From: Trichobilharzia regenti | Lineage: Eukaryota > Platyhelminthes > Trematoda > Strigeidida > Schistosomatidae | Assembly: GCA_944472135.2 (NCBI GenBank) | Contig: OX235270.1 | Coordinates: forward strand, 73,417,168-73,481,167 | Length of the DNA stretch: 64,000 bases | Direction of reading: 5' to 3' | Part shown: piece after piece, positions 21,415-34,219 of the stretch | Layout: every line of letters begins with the position of its first letter | Position numbering within the stretch: position 1 is the stretch's first letter | The notes under the pieces: model-generated | The model's input: the letters and a program-made list of their open reading frames with translations, nothing else | What the model was told of the DNA's origin: nothing | Database searches by the model: none | Position numbers and translations under genes: made by a program

Positions 21415-23880
21415 GTCTCATGAAATATTGATAGCATTTCCAATAAGCTAAATAACCGAACCTTAGGTCAATCAATGTGGGAAACATTGGGCTAGTTATA
21501 TTACGCTTCAGATGCGGTACGGTGGCTGGGGCAAGTGAAGTTCCTCAAATTAAGGGTATTTCACTGGGGTCTGTGGTACTGAAGTTAGTTGAACAGCCAA
21601 TAGGGGTGAAGTATGGATAAGTAAACCGAAGCACTTTTGTTGACAGGAACTTATTAGGGAGGCGTTGAAATTCAGTAGGAGATCATCAACCACGTACAGT
21701 AAGTGTAAGTTCGTTCCATAATGCACTGTACTGTATTCTGAAGAAACGTGAACGCAGTTTGGTCCAGTACCGGGTTGTATTTTTTTATTACAGCTTGATT
21801 CCACATCGTATTTTTGGTACAAGTATGCAATTTTCAGCATGGATATCGGTAGCACAAATTTCGCTGGCCGACATAGATATCAGGTGTGCGTCGGCAGGGG
21901 ATCGAACCTCGGACCATTTGCATGGTCGGCGAGAGTCCTAACCACTGTGCCACCGACGCACAGAGTATTTTCATGACTCCTAAGAGTATATATGGGTGTA
22001 TTGTTGAAATCTATTGGATTACTGCCTTTAATGTAGCTGTGTAAAAGGCGAAAGAGGAATGTTAGGTTGAGTTTCAGGCGCCTTTACCGAAGTGGCTGAA
22101 GTCCATACTTTTCGCAACTGTCCGTGTAAGTCAGTCCTTCATGTTTGTGCAATAAGCGTCGTGTAAAACTTCGCTGAATATTTTCAATACGAACCCTGTC
22201 ATACATATGCATGATGCCGAAGACAATTGTGCAGTATTCAAGTACTGGACGAACCATGACTTTGTAAACAGGGACTTTAGCCTCAGATGTGTATATTTTT
22301 GGTGTAACAAGCCTGTAACTCTTTGACATTTAGAAACAACTGATTTTTCGTACTGACTGAATGTTAAGTTTTATCAGTATGTAGCTCTCAGGTTTTTTAT
22401 GGAATTGAGGGTTTGGAGAAAAAAGTCACCAAGGTGTAATTCGGATGGGACAGCACATTTATCAGAATTGAATGGCAGTTGCTAGCCATTGCTCCAGTTA
22501 TGTAGCCTATTCAGATCATCTTGAATATGTGTGAATCACTCGTTTAGAGTAGAACAGGGGAAGCTGTATACAATCTTTAAGTTGTTGGTAAAGAGGTATG
22601 GGGTACCATGCTCGATTACACTCCAGATGTCGTTAATGTAAATTGCGAAAACAGTGGCCCTAGTACGATACCCTGAATCACTCAACTTCGTATGGGTGTA
22701 GGTGACGAGTACTTATTTGCGAATTTCACAACTTTTGAACGGTCTTCCAAGAAAGAATTCAGCCAAGATAAGAAGGGGTCTTGCAACCCGTACGACTTTA
22801 GCTTAAGAATTAGTCCCTTCTGTGGGACTTTATCAAAGTCTTTTGTTTGTATCATGCCCGAAAATTCATCATACCGTTTTGGTGAGCAAAGTGTTTGTCA
22901 GGTTATATCAGGCATAAAGTCCTCACATAATTTTAGCCGTATGAGGTGGTGAAGTGGGCAAGTGAACATGCTAGCAAGCTTCATATCACCTGCAATAGTT
23001 GAGCATGGAGGATTATAGATGCAGCCTATAAGATAGGATTGGAGTGAGATAGCCTTATAACAGCCCAGACTGGGTCGTCGTCTGTGATGAGCTCTCGGTA
23101 GAAGCACTGTGTGGCCTTAATGTAAGACCTGATATGCATAGCACATCCTCCCCTCTGCCTGGTTTCTGTCACCTCTGAACATGTAGTAATTATCAATAGA
23201 AATATCTTTATCGGAAATCCAAAGAGTGCACCATATTTCAGCAATCATTATGAGGGACGGGCTGAAAATTAGGGCTAATGTCGTAAAGCCAAACATTTTG
23301 TTGAGTAAGTAAAGAGCATCGATGAGACAGAATGAGAGAAAGTTAGGAATGACGGTGAAATAGCGTACATTTTTAAAAGCGTTATCCTCAAGGCTTATAG
23401 CGTCTGGAGGAGGTTGTTTCATAGGTGCTAACTCAGAAGGTGGCAACTTACTGGCAGTGCTGGAAAAGTACACTACACCAGTATCAGCACAGAAGAAGGT
23501 GCTACCGTTGGTTCCTTGGCTTAAAGATCTAAAGATAGAGTACACAGATTTCTGTAGCCAACAGTGACGGTCAGAGAAGTGCCGTATAAGATCCCTAATT
23601 TTTAGTTTGTCAAATAATACCTCTAACCCGTTGCAAACAGACTATTCATCCGGTAGAGATGAGAAGTTTTTTGGTAGAACTTTTTCTAATTTCAGTTGGA
23701 AGACGGTTACAGAAGCAATGGTATTTCCCTGTGAAGGAACTGGATCTGTATTTTGTATGACGGCGGGGCACTTTGAAAGATTAAGATTTATTTTCGAGGT
23801 TATGTATCCTAGGGGAACTAAGAGTAAAGTAAATGTGAGGGAAATATTCAAGCCCTTTAGTAATCCTAAATGTTATTTTT
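21415..23880 (-). mobile_element. CR1-like non-LTR retrotransposon, decayed copy F
   Basis: Minus-strand sequence is collinear with the better copy at 43438-48369. It covers the end of ORF2 (22329-22084 contains VRPVLEYCTIVFG and FTRRLLHKHEGLT), part of RT, and the endonuclease start (about 23290-23100, with SLIMIAEIWCT). RT and endonuclease are joined by a deletion of about 1.2 kb, corresponding to 46652-47879 in the other copy. A SINE is inserted at 21773-21962. The upstream part (23300-23880) has no counterpart in the window and may be the element's ORF1/ORF2 junction. Confidence 0.72.
21773..21962 (-). repeat. tRNA-headed SINE, family 2
   Basis: The head (about 21893-21962) is the same tRNA-like module as family 1, with a B-box-like GGATCGAACC on the + strand. 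The body (21786-21892) is unrelated to family 1 and contains CAGCATGGATATCGGTAG and TTACAGCTTGATTCC, both also at 31862-31972. Comparison with 45740-45775 shows it sits in CR1 sequence and replaced about 9 bases of it. Confidence 0.72.
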
Positions 23881-24590
23881 AGGTTAGACTTTAGTCATCA
23901 GATCCGTAAGGGTTCCAAGTCAAATCTGTCGTAGTCAGAAATGCAAAGATTTTCACCCGCTAGACGTTTGCTAAACGCCCCTGACTCTGTCGTTGTCCGA
24001 CCGCGCGCGGTTCCGATTGGACTTTACAATCTCTCACTAAGACTTGGATTTATTCTTACCGATTTCTGGAATATTGTACTGGATATTATACCACTCCTCA
24101 ACTATAACCTATATTGGCCGCTGCCCCAGCTTTCAATTACCCAGATATATCACCGCCAGTCATAAAGTTTGGATTAACTCTTTCTCATGGCCCATACTCC
24201 TTTTCATAACTTAAGAACAACCTCACACAAAAGGAAACTATAGAGAAGTTCATTATTTTGTGGTTTATAATCCATGATCAATTTGCAGGATAAGTGGTTT
24301 CTATATAGTCTGTATTTCACATTTTAATACTTCTGTCTATTCATTGTTTATTTATAAGCGATAAAATTCCATACCGTGTTTACACTAGTTCTTAGTCTGT
24401 ATATCCACTCGATATACTATTTGTGTATATACCTGTTTTCGATTTAGCTCAGCTTCTACTTTAGACCATACTGATCAGTGCGCAACAATGACACAACGTA
24501 ATAAACGAGTACTTTGAATACGTAAGAATAACTTAGGTCACTCAGCTAAGAAGGTACTTACATCACTGTGCCTGCGCTCTATTTCCGGTG
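23881..24590. other. Unassigned region
   Basis: About 700 bp between CR1 copy F and an RTE 3' fragment. No ORF, RNA or repeat family was recognised. Confidence 0.35.
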
Positions 24591-24969
24591 TAAAGTGGCA
24601 TAATAAGGTGAGCAACATTGAAGTTAGGCGTAGAGTTCTAGGTAAACAGGGGAAATCAATCGACGAAGTCGTGAAGCTACAAAGAGTGAGATGGTTAGGA
24701 CATGTGTTACGTATGCCAAGCCATCGCCTCCCTCGACGAGCAATGTTAGCGGATATAGGGTCAGGCTGGAAAAAAGCTAGCGATGGTCAAACAAAAACTT
24801 GGCCTCAGCAGTCAATGAAATCCACAACATTTGGTCTAAGCCACGTAGGAAGGTGTAGACTTCCTGACTGATTGGGGTCCTCGGGACGATAAAAATCTAT
24901 GGTTGGAAACAATTGGTGACATGGCTCAAAATCGTTCTCAGTGGCGCAGATGCATCCACCTCTTGTGAC
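24560..24969 (+). pseudogene. RTE-like non-LTR element, C-terminal end
   Basis: It reads CLRSISGVKWHNKVSN, then VRWLGHVLRMPSHRLPRRAM, and in another frame DMAQNRSQWRRCIH just before a stop at about 24968. This is the typical C-terminal tail of RTE/SR2-like proteins (RWLGHVLRM...LPRR, then a W..MAxxRxxWR end). At least one frameshift occurs near 24870. It differs from the tail expected for the copy at 16130-21400, so it is probably a separate element. Confidence 0.72.
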
Positions 24970-25083
24970 TTATGATTTCCAATGAAACTTTTTTGTTCTT
25001 CGTCATTACTGTTCCTTTGTCTCACACCTCTGCTTACTGTCTCTATTATGCTTTTCTTGTACTTTCTTCTCTTGCTTCGCGTG

Positions 25084-26120
25084 CTACACGGAGTGTGGCG
25101 ACTTGAACTTCCGCACATTTGTGCAAAGTTCTATGTCGAAAACAGACAGACTTACATCACTACACGTTTCACGTAGCCCCAACAATGTCACCGAAGTCAT
25201 GGACCCTAACTTGCTGTCAGAGATATACGCAATTGATACACAAAATAAGTTGGACCTTATTTTTCTGGGAAACTGTGTGAAGGAATTCAACGGGAATACA
25301 AATACCATTAAGTCGTTACTGCTACCTTGTAACCCAACTCACGATACCAATCCGGAAAGTTTGCTGAAGTCTGAGCGTTTGATAGACTTCATAGCGAATG
25401 AAGTGACTGAACGAATCATGTCTTCCTACAACGTTCTCGCACACGGTCTGCCTGATCGAATGTCTCTGGACAAAATCGAAGTGACATGTTTCCAAGCGTG
25501 CGGCATATCATCAGCAAATTGCCCATGACCTAACTCCATGTCAAAGATGTAGCCGTGCAAGTGTATCAAGTGTCGCAAATACCTACCTAATTGCAGAATG
25601 TCCTATAAAGATTCTATCGCCTTACGTTTAAGTAAACCTAATGCTCGAGAAACGTATGAAAATGGAATACCCTTATATATTAAAGATTTTCCTAGTAAAC
25701 TCAACGGTGAAGCAACTATGGTCATAGAGTTAGAGTTATTCTCGCTAGACACATCATCACCATCAGCCGCTAGTGCCACTACCAGCGTTACGCAAAATGC
25801 TAAGCTTGAGCATGTACCATTAATATAACGTCCCCAAGTATCACCAAGGCTATTGTGCAGAAAAAACGAAGTAACGTAACCCTACCATCCAAAATATCTG
25901 TACTCAAACCCGTAACTGATATGTTTCTCAGCAGAAAACCAAATGACCCTAACTTAAGCAACTCCAATCCTACCAATAACCCAGGGAAGCTGAATATGTC
26001 TTCATACTGCCATAAGTATGACGTCGATGAAAAGAGAAGTACCTCGTCGATTCGTCCAACATCGACCAAATCTTCATCCGACAGACGCAACAGACGCTAT
26101 CTCTCTGGACATCCTTAAAC
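25084..26120 (+). pseudogene. CR1-like ORF1 protein, decayed
   Basis: 25103-25528 encodes 141 residues containing LLKSERLIDFIANEVTERIM and HGLPDR. 25598-25828 and 25855-26118 continue with KPNARETYENG and a Ser/Asn/Lys-rich tail. The same order (LIKSECIIDYLAEEAVKRIM, an RRM-like segment, then a basic tail) occurs at 28732-27205 on the other strand. Stops separate the frames. It is inferred to be the nucleic acid chaperone-like ORF1 of a CR1-type element. Confidence 0.55.
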
Positions 26121-26182
26121 TAAGTCGAAACCCTACCGGCAGGCATAAACCTACGCCGACACAACTATTCTATCTATGGCTA

Positions 26183-26770
26183 ATATAATAATAATAATTT
26201 ATATTTCGTATAAACATACAAATTTACATGAAAATGCATGCCATTTTTACAGGCACGATCAAGTATGCTATTCCTGCAGAATGGGACGATTCACCTTAGT
26301 GACCACCACCATATCTACTGATCAGCTAGCTCCACCCTCCCTCCTTTTATGATGTTAAGCTCCGAGACTATGGTTATTATTGCTACCGCAAATATATTGC
26401 TTGGTACCAGACATCTTCGTACCTCATATTCCATCTCTCTAGCTTTCTTAATGAGTGCTTCCAATAGGTCTCCACGTACATCTTTATGAACATATTATAT
26501 ATGTGTGCATGCGTCCTAATGAACGGATTACTTTATAAGAAGTTAACGAGTAAAAAGAATAGGTTTTGTGAATAATGGAGCAAGATTCAGCAGAACACTA
26601 TAGTTAGAGTTCAATGTAGGTACTATGAACTGAAGGTAAGGTCGGTTGGCAGGACTTAGTGTACTAAATTATCATGACAGTCTTATATATAGTAAACATT
26701 TGACATTGCAAAGTAATCCGTCTACACTTATTATAAAAAGATATTAACACTGAACCAACAAAATTTTAGC
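26183..26770 (-). mobile_element. CR1-like element, 3' UTR and (TAA)n-type tail
   Basis: This matches the 3' end of the CR1 element at 43438-48369. The AT-rich tail (ATAATAATAAT at 26186) and CATGCCATTTTTACAGGC are at the terminus, followed by CTGCAGAATGGG and an untranslated stretch shared to about 26770. Here the terminal 85 bases and the rest are contiguous, whereas at 43521-44350 about 830 bp intervene. It is probably the 3' end of the element whose ORF1 lies at 27205-28732, with ORF2 deleted. Confidence 0.65.
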
Positions 26771-27204
26771 ATTTGGTTAACAATACTGCAGTGTGTGTAT
26801 ACTGAAGAAGGGTAGTTAGTCTTACAGGGAGCCGTAGAGTAAATCAAACCATATATGATAAGAGTATAATCAATATTATAATTCGTATTATCAAAGAATA
26901 CATTAGGCTCAATAATTGAGTGTTATAAGGGAAACAGATATTAATATGTTTGAGATAATAGTACCCGCGTTTCGTATCCGTGTCGACATTGTGTCAGCTA
27001 TCTCCCGGGAAATATGCCTTGCCCTAGCTGTAGACTGTTCGCTATGTCTGCAAGGAATTGATCTGATATCATGAGTGCTATATGCATGATGCCAGGTGTT
27101 TCTGTTAACTGACACTGGTGAAAATCCTGCCCGAAGGTATAACCAATATGAGTATTCGGTAATTTGTTGCCAGTATAGGAATGAAGTGTTGGTATCTGTT
27201 TCGG

Positions 27205-28732
27205 TTAGTCATCAGACCATAGCAAATTTTGTGCAGAAATCAGCGCATGCTCCCCACTGGATGCATAAGATGTATGAATGGGTTCCGTTGGCTTGCTAAA
27301 TGTGGTCTGTGGCCGATGTTTGGGGGACTTTCTATAACTTTCAGTCGATAGAACATTAGAAGTGGACTGGCTAACAAGGTGTTTGCGTAGTGGGTGCGCA
27401 GAATAATACCTACTACCTTTCCGTACTGTTTCTCTAGAATTAGTGGTTGGATATAATTGGCTTTCCACTTGACACCAATTAGGCCTACCCCTAGGAGCTT
27501 GGTCTACCATATTTGACTTTCTCTTAGAAAGACGGCTTAGAGGTGCTTTCGTCTCTATCATCTCGAAGAGCTTTCTTGCTCCGGGTCCAGTATTTAAGTT
27601 ATTTACTTCTTTTTTCCTTTTCTTATGATCAACTGGTTGATGATGGCTAACAGGGAAGCCAGCACATGATATGTAGGCTGTGGCTTGGACACCTCATGAG
27701 CTTTAATTTTCTTAATGGAAAAAAACTTGCCAACTTGGGTAGCTACATTCGACTGGTGCTTCACAGTGTGTGGATTGTCAGACTGAGGAGTAACTGACTT
27801 ACAAGGGGATGGTTGGAACACCAGTGGGATGGGTTTTGATGGTTTCGGGCTCTTGACTTTTGCGTCAGTGTGAAAACGGTGTATTTCAACATTATTTTCA
27901 GTTGACTCATCTATGTCCACCATTTCAGTGTCAGCATCAATATCGTTATATAATGCTTGGCTAACATTAGCCAGTGCCTGCGAAAATGTCTGTTGCATGC
28001 CGTGATCAGGTATTTCACTAGATGGAATAACGCATGGAACATCATCTACAGTTGTCCTATTAGTTATCAGCATTCAGTGTTCCTGAGCGGCATCGTCTTT
28101 GGCATTGTGTTAAATCAGGTGCAACCCTAATGTTAGTGTATGGCGTTGAAGACCCTATTGTCTTACCAGATTTCAGAAAATTCCTGGCTCCTTCAGTAGA
28201 CCTGAACTTGAAAAGCACCGGACACGGGTGGTTCGCAGATTTTCTACGAAGACGCAAAACCTGACATTCTATCAACGACATATTACAAGCCTTTAGACAC
28301 GAAGTTCGAAAGTTTGGCAATCGGGCCTCTGTCTGGAATTTTACAGGCCAAGACGTTATGTGAAGACATAATCCTCTTAACAGCTTCTTCAGCCAAATAG
28401 TCAATTATGCACTCGGATTTGATTAGTGATTCAAGACAGATGTTTTGTGATGGGTCACACAGTTGCGTGAGAGGCATAATGCTGTCAAACTTGCTCTGTA
28501 GTTCTCCTATTGACTTCTGAAGTGTCAACAAATCATTTTTCCTACAAGCCGCATTCTCTGTCAGTTCCTCCATGATATCAGATACCATAACTCTGGGTGT
28601 GGCTGGTGTAAAAAGTGTAAAATCGTCAATGGAGCTGAGGCCTTCAGATGGTTGACTAGTGTTAGATCTCAGTCTCTTAACGGTACTTACACGTTTGATA
28701 GACTTAACCATTACAGAAACAAGAAACTTCAC
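27205..28732 (-). pseudogene. CR1-like ORF1 protein, three frames
   Basis: 28732-28283 encodes 149 residues with a predicted coiled region (RKNDLLTLQKSIGELQSKFD) and SHNVLACKIPDR. 28404-28060 encodes an RRM-like piece (CQVLRLRRKSANHPCPVLFK). 28073-27603 is Asp/Glu/Ser-rich, and 27561-27205 is basic and Tyr-rich. The same layout occurs at 31468-30376. Frameshifts separate the pieces. In CR1-like elements ORF1 precedes ORF2; here ORF2 is missing. Confidence 0.6.
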
Positions 28733-28739
28733 AAATTTC

Positions 28740-29399
28740 GGAAAAAAGTCTTGAGGATATAAAAATAAGATAGCTGTATTATTGAAGTATCAAAACAACA
28801 ACAACGATAAACAGGTATATATAGCTAAATAAAATATCAGACATCCCTTTACAGTGCTTGCTGTGGATAAAATCCTGAGTTCCACGTGGTTAGAGAGGGT
28901 ATCAAAAGATTCCTGTTGTAGATTTCACGAGTGAGTTCTATATGCTGTTCCAGTTGACACAATACAATCCTTGTTGACTATGGATATCTGAATAATGTGA
29001 GGAAAGCGGCTAATTTCCAAAATATTAAGGAAAGTTGGTTCACGCAGAAACTGAACACCTGTAGCGCAACAGTTCAATTCACTTCACATAAACCTAGTCT
29101 GACAAAAGTTTGGTATTTGAAGTAACTTGTTGAGAGTCGCTTCAGTTTCGTACGATCCTTTGGTTTTATAAGTGGCTTTCTGTTTAAGGAAACTTTCAAT
29201 GTTTCAAGTGGAATAGCAGCATCTAAGAATGTGTTTGACTTCCGCTAGAAGATGCTCAGAGCTCTTGAGCGGTCATCAGTAGTGAAGTATTCAATCCATT
29301 CAGAGGAACTTAGCTTCTCAAGATCGCTGGTAGGAATTCCCAGTTGGCATTTCTGTAGTCCATATATTAAAAGTCAGCTGTTGGAATTTTAGGATTGTT
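28740..29399. other. Unassigned region
   Basis: About 660 bp between two CR1 remnants. It may be leader sequence of the ORF1 copy at 27205-28732. No feature was recognised. Confidence 0.35.
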
Positions 29400-30118
29400 T
29401 ACTTGTCATTTGAAGTGGCAGAGTGCAGTACAGAATGTTGTTATCACTGTTGTCCAGTTTATCCCCCACCTCTTTCGGAATCGGCTCTATTTTGTGGTTG
29501 GGGATTATGTCGGGAATATTGTTACGTCGTGCTGAGGGGCGTACGCACTGCTTCCGTCCTGCTACATCTATAGCTTCTAGCAGCCACTCGTGGATTCTAG
29601 GTCAAGCGCAGGTTCCCAGTTCACTCCCGGGAGGTTGAAACCACCATAAACTAGCTTGTAGCCGAATTCCAGTGTAGGTACACGCTCTAGCATTTCTCTG
29701 ATAACCGTATCAGTCGTTTTAGGGCTGTCGGGGCTGCGTACATGCATCCCACTAGAATTTTATTTTCATCCGTGTGGATGCTTATCCATTTAGATTCTGG
29801 AAGTTTGTCGATAGTTAGGTTTGTAAAAGTATTTGAGTCAGTGAATTTAGAAGCATATATTAGACACCAACCTCCTCTTTTGTCCACTCTATCATCCCTG
29901 TGGATGCCATAATTATCAATTATCAGCTTTTTGTCAGGTATATTATTATTTAGCCAAGGTTCAGTTACCAGGGTCAGTGTTGTCTGTTCCATATACACCA
30001 AGCTGCGTCGGGAAGTTATTTTGTTAACGAGAAATCGAGCATTTAAGAGCATAATTTTTAGCAAGCCAGCGCTGTTGAGAGGATAGCTAGTAGATTTCCT
30101 TTTTACTACCACTATCAT
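29400..30118 (-). pseudogene. CR1-like ORF2, endonuclease part
   Basis: 30118-29687 encodes LLNARFLVNKI, TLVTEPWLN and IDNYGIHRDDR, the APE endonuclease start of CR1-type ORF2. After a frameshift the minus strand reads GGFNLPGVNWEPALD, the endonuclease GDFNxPGxxW motif with Gly replacing Asp. Stops follow and RT is absent. Confidence 0.65.
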
Positions 30119-30375
30119 CTGGTTGCCTATGGCATGTTAGGAAGGATTCTCAGATGAGACATTTTCCCCTGAACAAATTGTGCTGCGAGAGGGGCTATTG
30201 TTTGCTGCAACCGAAAATAATCCTGTTGCATATATTGGTCTCTGGCCTCATTACTTGAGTGTCTGGAATCATTTCTCGGTAGTAGATGGTCTGTTTCACT
30301 GTTCAGATTTTAATTTACAGGCCCGTAGTACCCTGTTTTTAGGTTGTTTTGAGGATAGTGCGTGCTGGCTTTTAC

Positions 30376-31468
30376 TTAGTTGTACATTTGTTGACTGATT
30401 TCAAGCGCGTACCTAGAAGGACCGTGAGCCAATCCATACCCGTTTTGCCTATGGGGCTTTACGTAACTACTACGAGGGTTCAAGTAAACATTTCCGTTGA
30501 TATAATACCTAGTGGCGTCCCTTCTAGTGGCCCATGTGTTTTCATTAATAATTATGGGTCCCGTTCTCAGGTTATATGTGCCTATAGGTATATTACAACA
30601 CCGGCTATTACTGAAATCCTGGGTCTCATTCTGCTGTTTGATCGACTTGGCGCCCCTTGCGTGTCTGCTAGCGTGTGATTTTGTGTGGATAAAGCTATTT
30701 CTGCTGTTAGCTCTTACCTCAAGTGGTCTGTCGCCCACGGTTTGGTTACTGCTGTTAGTTTGGAGAAGAGCCCTTCCGCTGACGTGTTCCATCTCCTTTA
30801 TGGGCCCTGCCGCGATGCGTGCATAATTCTTTTTTAGGCTTACATGCTGCTTGTTGGGCTTGTCACAACGGGGGTGTATGGACTCCTGCGGAGAGACCTT
30901 GGTTTTAGGGGACTTCTTTTCGGCTTTTACAGTGAGATTATCTTGCTTGGCTCTGGATGGGGTGTGATCTGCCAATATCCGTAGTGAGAGCATCCATGTA
31001 TGTTTCATGTGTGGTGTCGGTAGATTTCCTAGGAGTATTCTCACGAACTTCACAACCCATTCCGGTGTTGCTGCTCCTATTAGGTTTCACACCACTTTTA
31101 CGTGTCGTTTGTTCCTGTAGCACAATGCCAGGGTCCCTTTGTGCTTCAGTGCCCTTCGATACTTCGTCGCTGACGCTATTCATGTTTTATGGTACGATCG
31201 GGTTTGTAGCTGCTTGTCGTTGTCTGGGGGTTTTGTCCGAGACAATTTCAGCATTCTTGAATTTTGTAGAAGAGACCAAAATATACCCAGAATTCCAGAA
31301 CTGTTCGGCTATTATACAGATGTCAAACCTGAAAAATATGGGACACTTGCGGTTTGACTCCTTTTTATTTAGTCGGATACATTGACAGGGCGCACTCAAG
31401 AGGCTTTCAGCTCCTAACAAGGAGTGCTGAGCCAACTTTATAGGCTCATTTCCTGATATATTGTTCAC
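30376..31468 (-). pseudogene. CR1-like ORF1 C-terminal part
   Basis: 31468-31187 encodes an RRM-like stretch (CQCIRLNKKESNRKCPIFFR) that aligns with the one at 28404-28060. 31053-30376 is a 225-codon basic, Asn/Arg-rich region ending near 30376, about 260 bp before the endonuclease frame. Together with 29400-30118 it is one 5' portion of a CR1-like element with a frameshift between ORF1 pieces. Confidence 0.6.
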
Positions 31469-31739
31469 TATGTCGTTCTGTTCTGCTAGTAGTCCACGAA
31501 AAATCTACACCGTTCTCTAACTCTTTAGCAGTTTCTGAGTCAGTATGAGAAAGTATAGTCTTCGGATTAAAGAGTTTTAGGAGAGTGAGATCTTCCAGTT
31601 ATTTTTAAAGTGCAGGATAGTTTCTGATATGAAGTCAAGTAGACCCAATTTCGTCCCGAGATTATTTATTTTTAGCAGCATGTTGTTTATGATTCAGATT
31701 AAGTTAGAAATCCCTGTCTTTCCTGACAGGACATCTTTT

Positions 31740-31828
31740 TTATTTACACCTTGATTCTACACTGTATTTTGGTACAAGTATGAAAATTTCAGCATGGATA
31801 TTGGTAGCCCCCCCACATCGTTGTGGTC
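31740..31828 (-). repeat. SINE family 2, body fragment
   Basis: It contains TTGATTCTACACTG and CAGCATGGATATTGGTAG, matching the body of the SINEs at 21786-21892 and 31862-31972, but no tRNA-like head. Confidence 0.65.
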
Positions 31829-31861
31829 AGCTTTATGTTGGAACCTTTTACATTTTGTTTT

Positions 31862-32041
31862 TTGACTTACAGCTTGATTGCATATCGTATTTTTAGTGCA
31901 TGTACGGAATTTTCAGCATGGATATCGGTAGCCCAAAGTTTGCGGGCCGACCATAGATATAAGGTGTGAGTCGGCAGGGGATCGAACCTCGGACCATTTG
32001 CATGGTTGGCGAGAGTCCTAACCACAGTGCCATCGACGCAT
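31862..32041 (-). repeat. tRNA-headed SINE, family 2
   Basis: The body (31862-31972) and the tRNA-like head (31973-32041, with GGATCGAACC on the + strand) match 21786-21962 with few changes. It lies beside the body-only fragment at 31740-31828, so two copies sit nearly in tandem. Confidence 0.72.
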
Positions 32042-34219
32042 AGTTTGGATGAACTATTAATATCAACTGATTTTAGGTGTGTTAATGCGTTACTAGAAGG
32101 GATCAAACTATTTTTTAAATTACCGGTGTTCCTTATAACACGCTTTTAAAGTTTTGGCCCATCATTATTGGTGACAATATAGTATTATATCAGCGAAAAC
32201 ACGTGCGAAAGTGTCACCAAATTCAAACGTACCGCGCTCGCACTATTTTCTAAGTCACTCGTGTTCCGTGGAACATATATCTCACAGTTTTAGTCCACTA
32301 CTATTGGTGATAACATAATAGAATGCAATAAATGAATGTCAGGGATAACAAGTGCAATTGTGCTACCAGTGTCGATACTGCTACATTGAGGAGTTAGTTT
32401 GGAACGTACATTTCGTAGGCAAACTGGTGAGAAGCTTAGTTCAATGCATCGAAGGAGATTTATAACCTCTCATTAAATAAAGATAGTATTGTGCTTATTT
32501 GGGCCATTAACTTATCATTCCACATTCTCGATATGAACGATAATACGACCCAGCAAGCTATTCAAAATTGCAGCGTCAAACATCACAACGGTGGTATCCC
32601 TGAATGGGAAATATGGTAGAAGTCAAACTGTCGGTGAGAGCTTTTACTGTCTGAAGTGCAAGTTCAAAAGCAGTTGGAAGAGACGTAGGATGCACACTGA
32701 TTACATTAACTTGCCATCACTAATACCAATGAATAGTTTAGAGAGCAAGCAACTTATCAGAATGGGGGCCGCGTAACCAGCGGTGATACAGATAATGTGA
32801 GAAAGTGACAAAGTGGTTGTCAGTCTGCGAAGCGAATACTATAAGCATATAATGCAAAGCTAGCGGCATTTAACATCAAAACTAGAGGTATACAAAAAAG
32901 GGATGAAACGTTCAACCATGTTTTTTGGTGAGTCTGTAATCTTCTGAAAAAATGGAATAAATATATCACTGATCTCAACATAATGCATCAATAATCTTTA
33001 AGCCAAGGGTGCTGTTCACAACAAAGTTATATAGGAGAATTGACTTCAAGCTTTATTTTTCCCAGATATTTGTATTACATTCATGTGATGTCTGGGTTTT
33101 TTGTTAATGCGAAGACAATATTTCTATATCTCTTTATGTGCTACACAAACAAACTTTATAGCAGACCGTTCCGACTGACTTTGATGTCAGAAAGAACAAC
33201 CAAACTGTAAATCCATTATACATCAAATTTTGTATAATTTATATAATAACTTATCCATGCCTGCACAACTGGTATGTTCCTGCATAAACAGGAAGAAATA
33301 TATATATTATTCTTATTGTTTGTGGGCGTCTTCGGTGAGATAGTCGACCGGATGGAAACTTCTCCATCATATCTGGCTTCAAGGGATGTAATCCAGCCTT
33401 CACAGATAGCAGCCACATGTTATTTTCGAGTGGCGATTCTGGGCGTATCTGAGGAATTGAGGATGTGGTGTGACGACGTAGTATCTAATTTTTAGATCTC
33501 ACCTATCGTTCTAGTCCAACCCTGGCCTTATTAATAGCAGCCCCATATCGACATTCTATCAAACCTCGGACTCATTTCTTTTTTCCTGGTGGACAGTTGT
33601 GAAAATAGACTGGATCCATTTTGTTTAAGTACCCGGTATTATTCTTCTGCTGAGCCGGAGATGGTGGTGATGAATATGCAGAATCCGTCCAGGTAAAAGT
33701 TCAGCTGGATTTTCTTCCATTCACTTGGCAGTATTGTGCGGTATACAAGACAAAATTATCGTGTCATTTCCAATGTAGCCCTTCCACTAGCCACCAGTAT
33801 ATCCATTTTAAAAGTATTCATTAATATCCCCGCTTGATAACTTGTCCGTTGGCGGTGTGGCGTTGTTCACATTTACTTAACAAGATTCCCTGAACACTAA
33901 AGATATAGGCTTCTTGAAACTAAATTTTTCATCGAAATAGTTGTTCAACCAGCCGACCGACAACCTGTAATATCATGGAAGGCTAACGTTGTTTATGAAC
34001 CCTTGTTTTCGGAAGCTCGCCCAGATGGCGAGTGAAGCGGGAAAAAACCAAGTTAAACAAACGGAAAGACATTCATCATTCAGCACATAAAGAAAGCCTC
34101 GAAAATCATAAGGAAGATAAAGAAGATACTCCTATCATTTTGAACTTCTCAGTTACTTACAACATCTGAGTAGCCATAGCATACCTTGTTGTGGAGGATC
34201 TACAGGCTGACTACAGTTG
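32042..34219. other. Unassigned region
   Basis: About 2.2 kb of AT-rich sequence. The longer frames (32591-32776 and 33274-33495, both +) show no recognised family or exon signals. Confidence 0.35.

Noticed and set aside
33274..33495. 73-codon + strand ORF as a gene
   Set aside because: No match to a known domain, and nothing in the flanks supports transcription or splicing.
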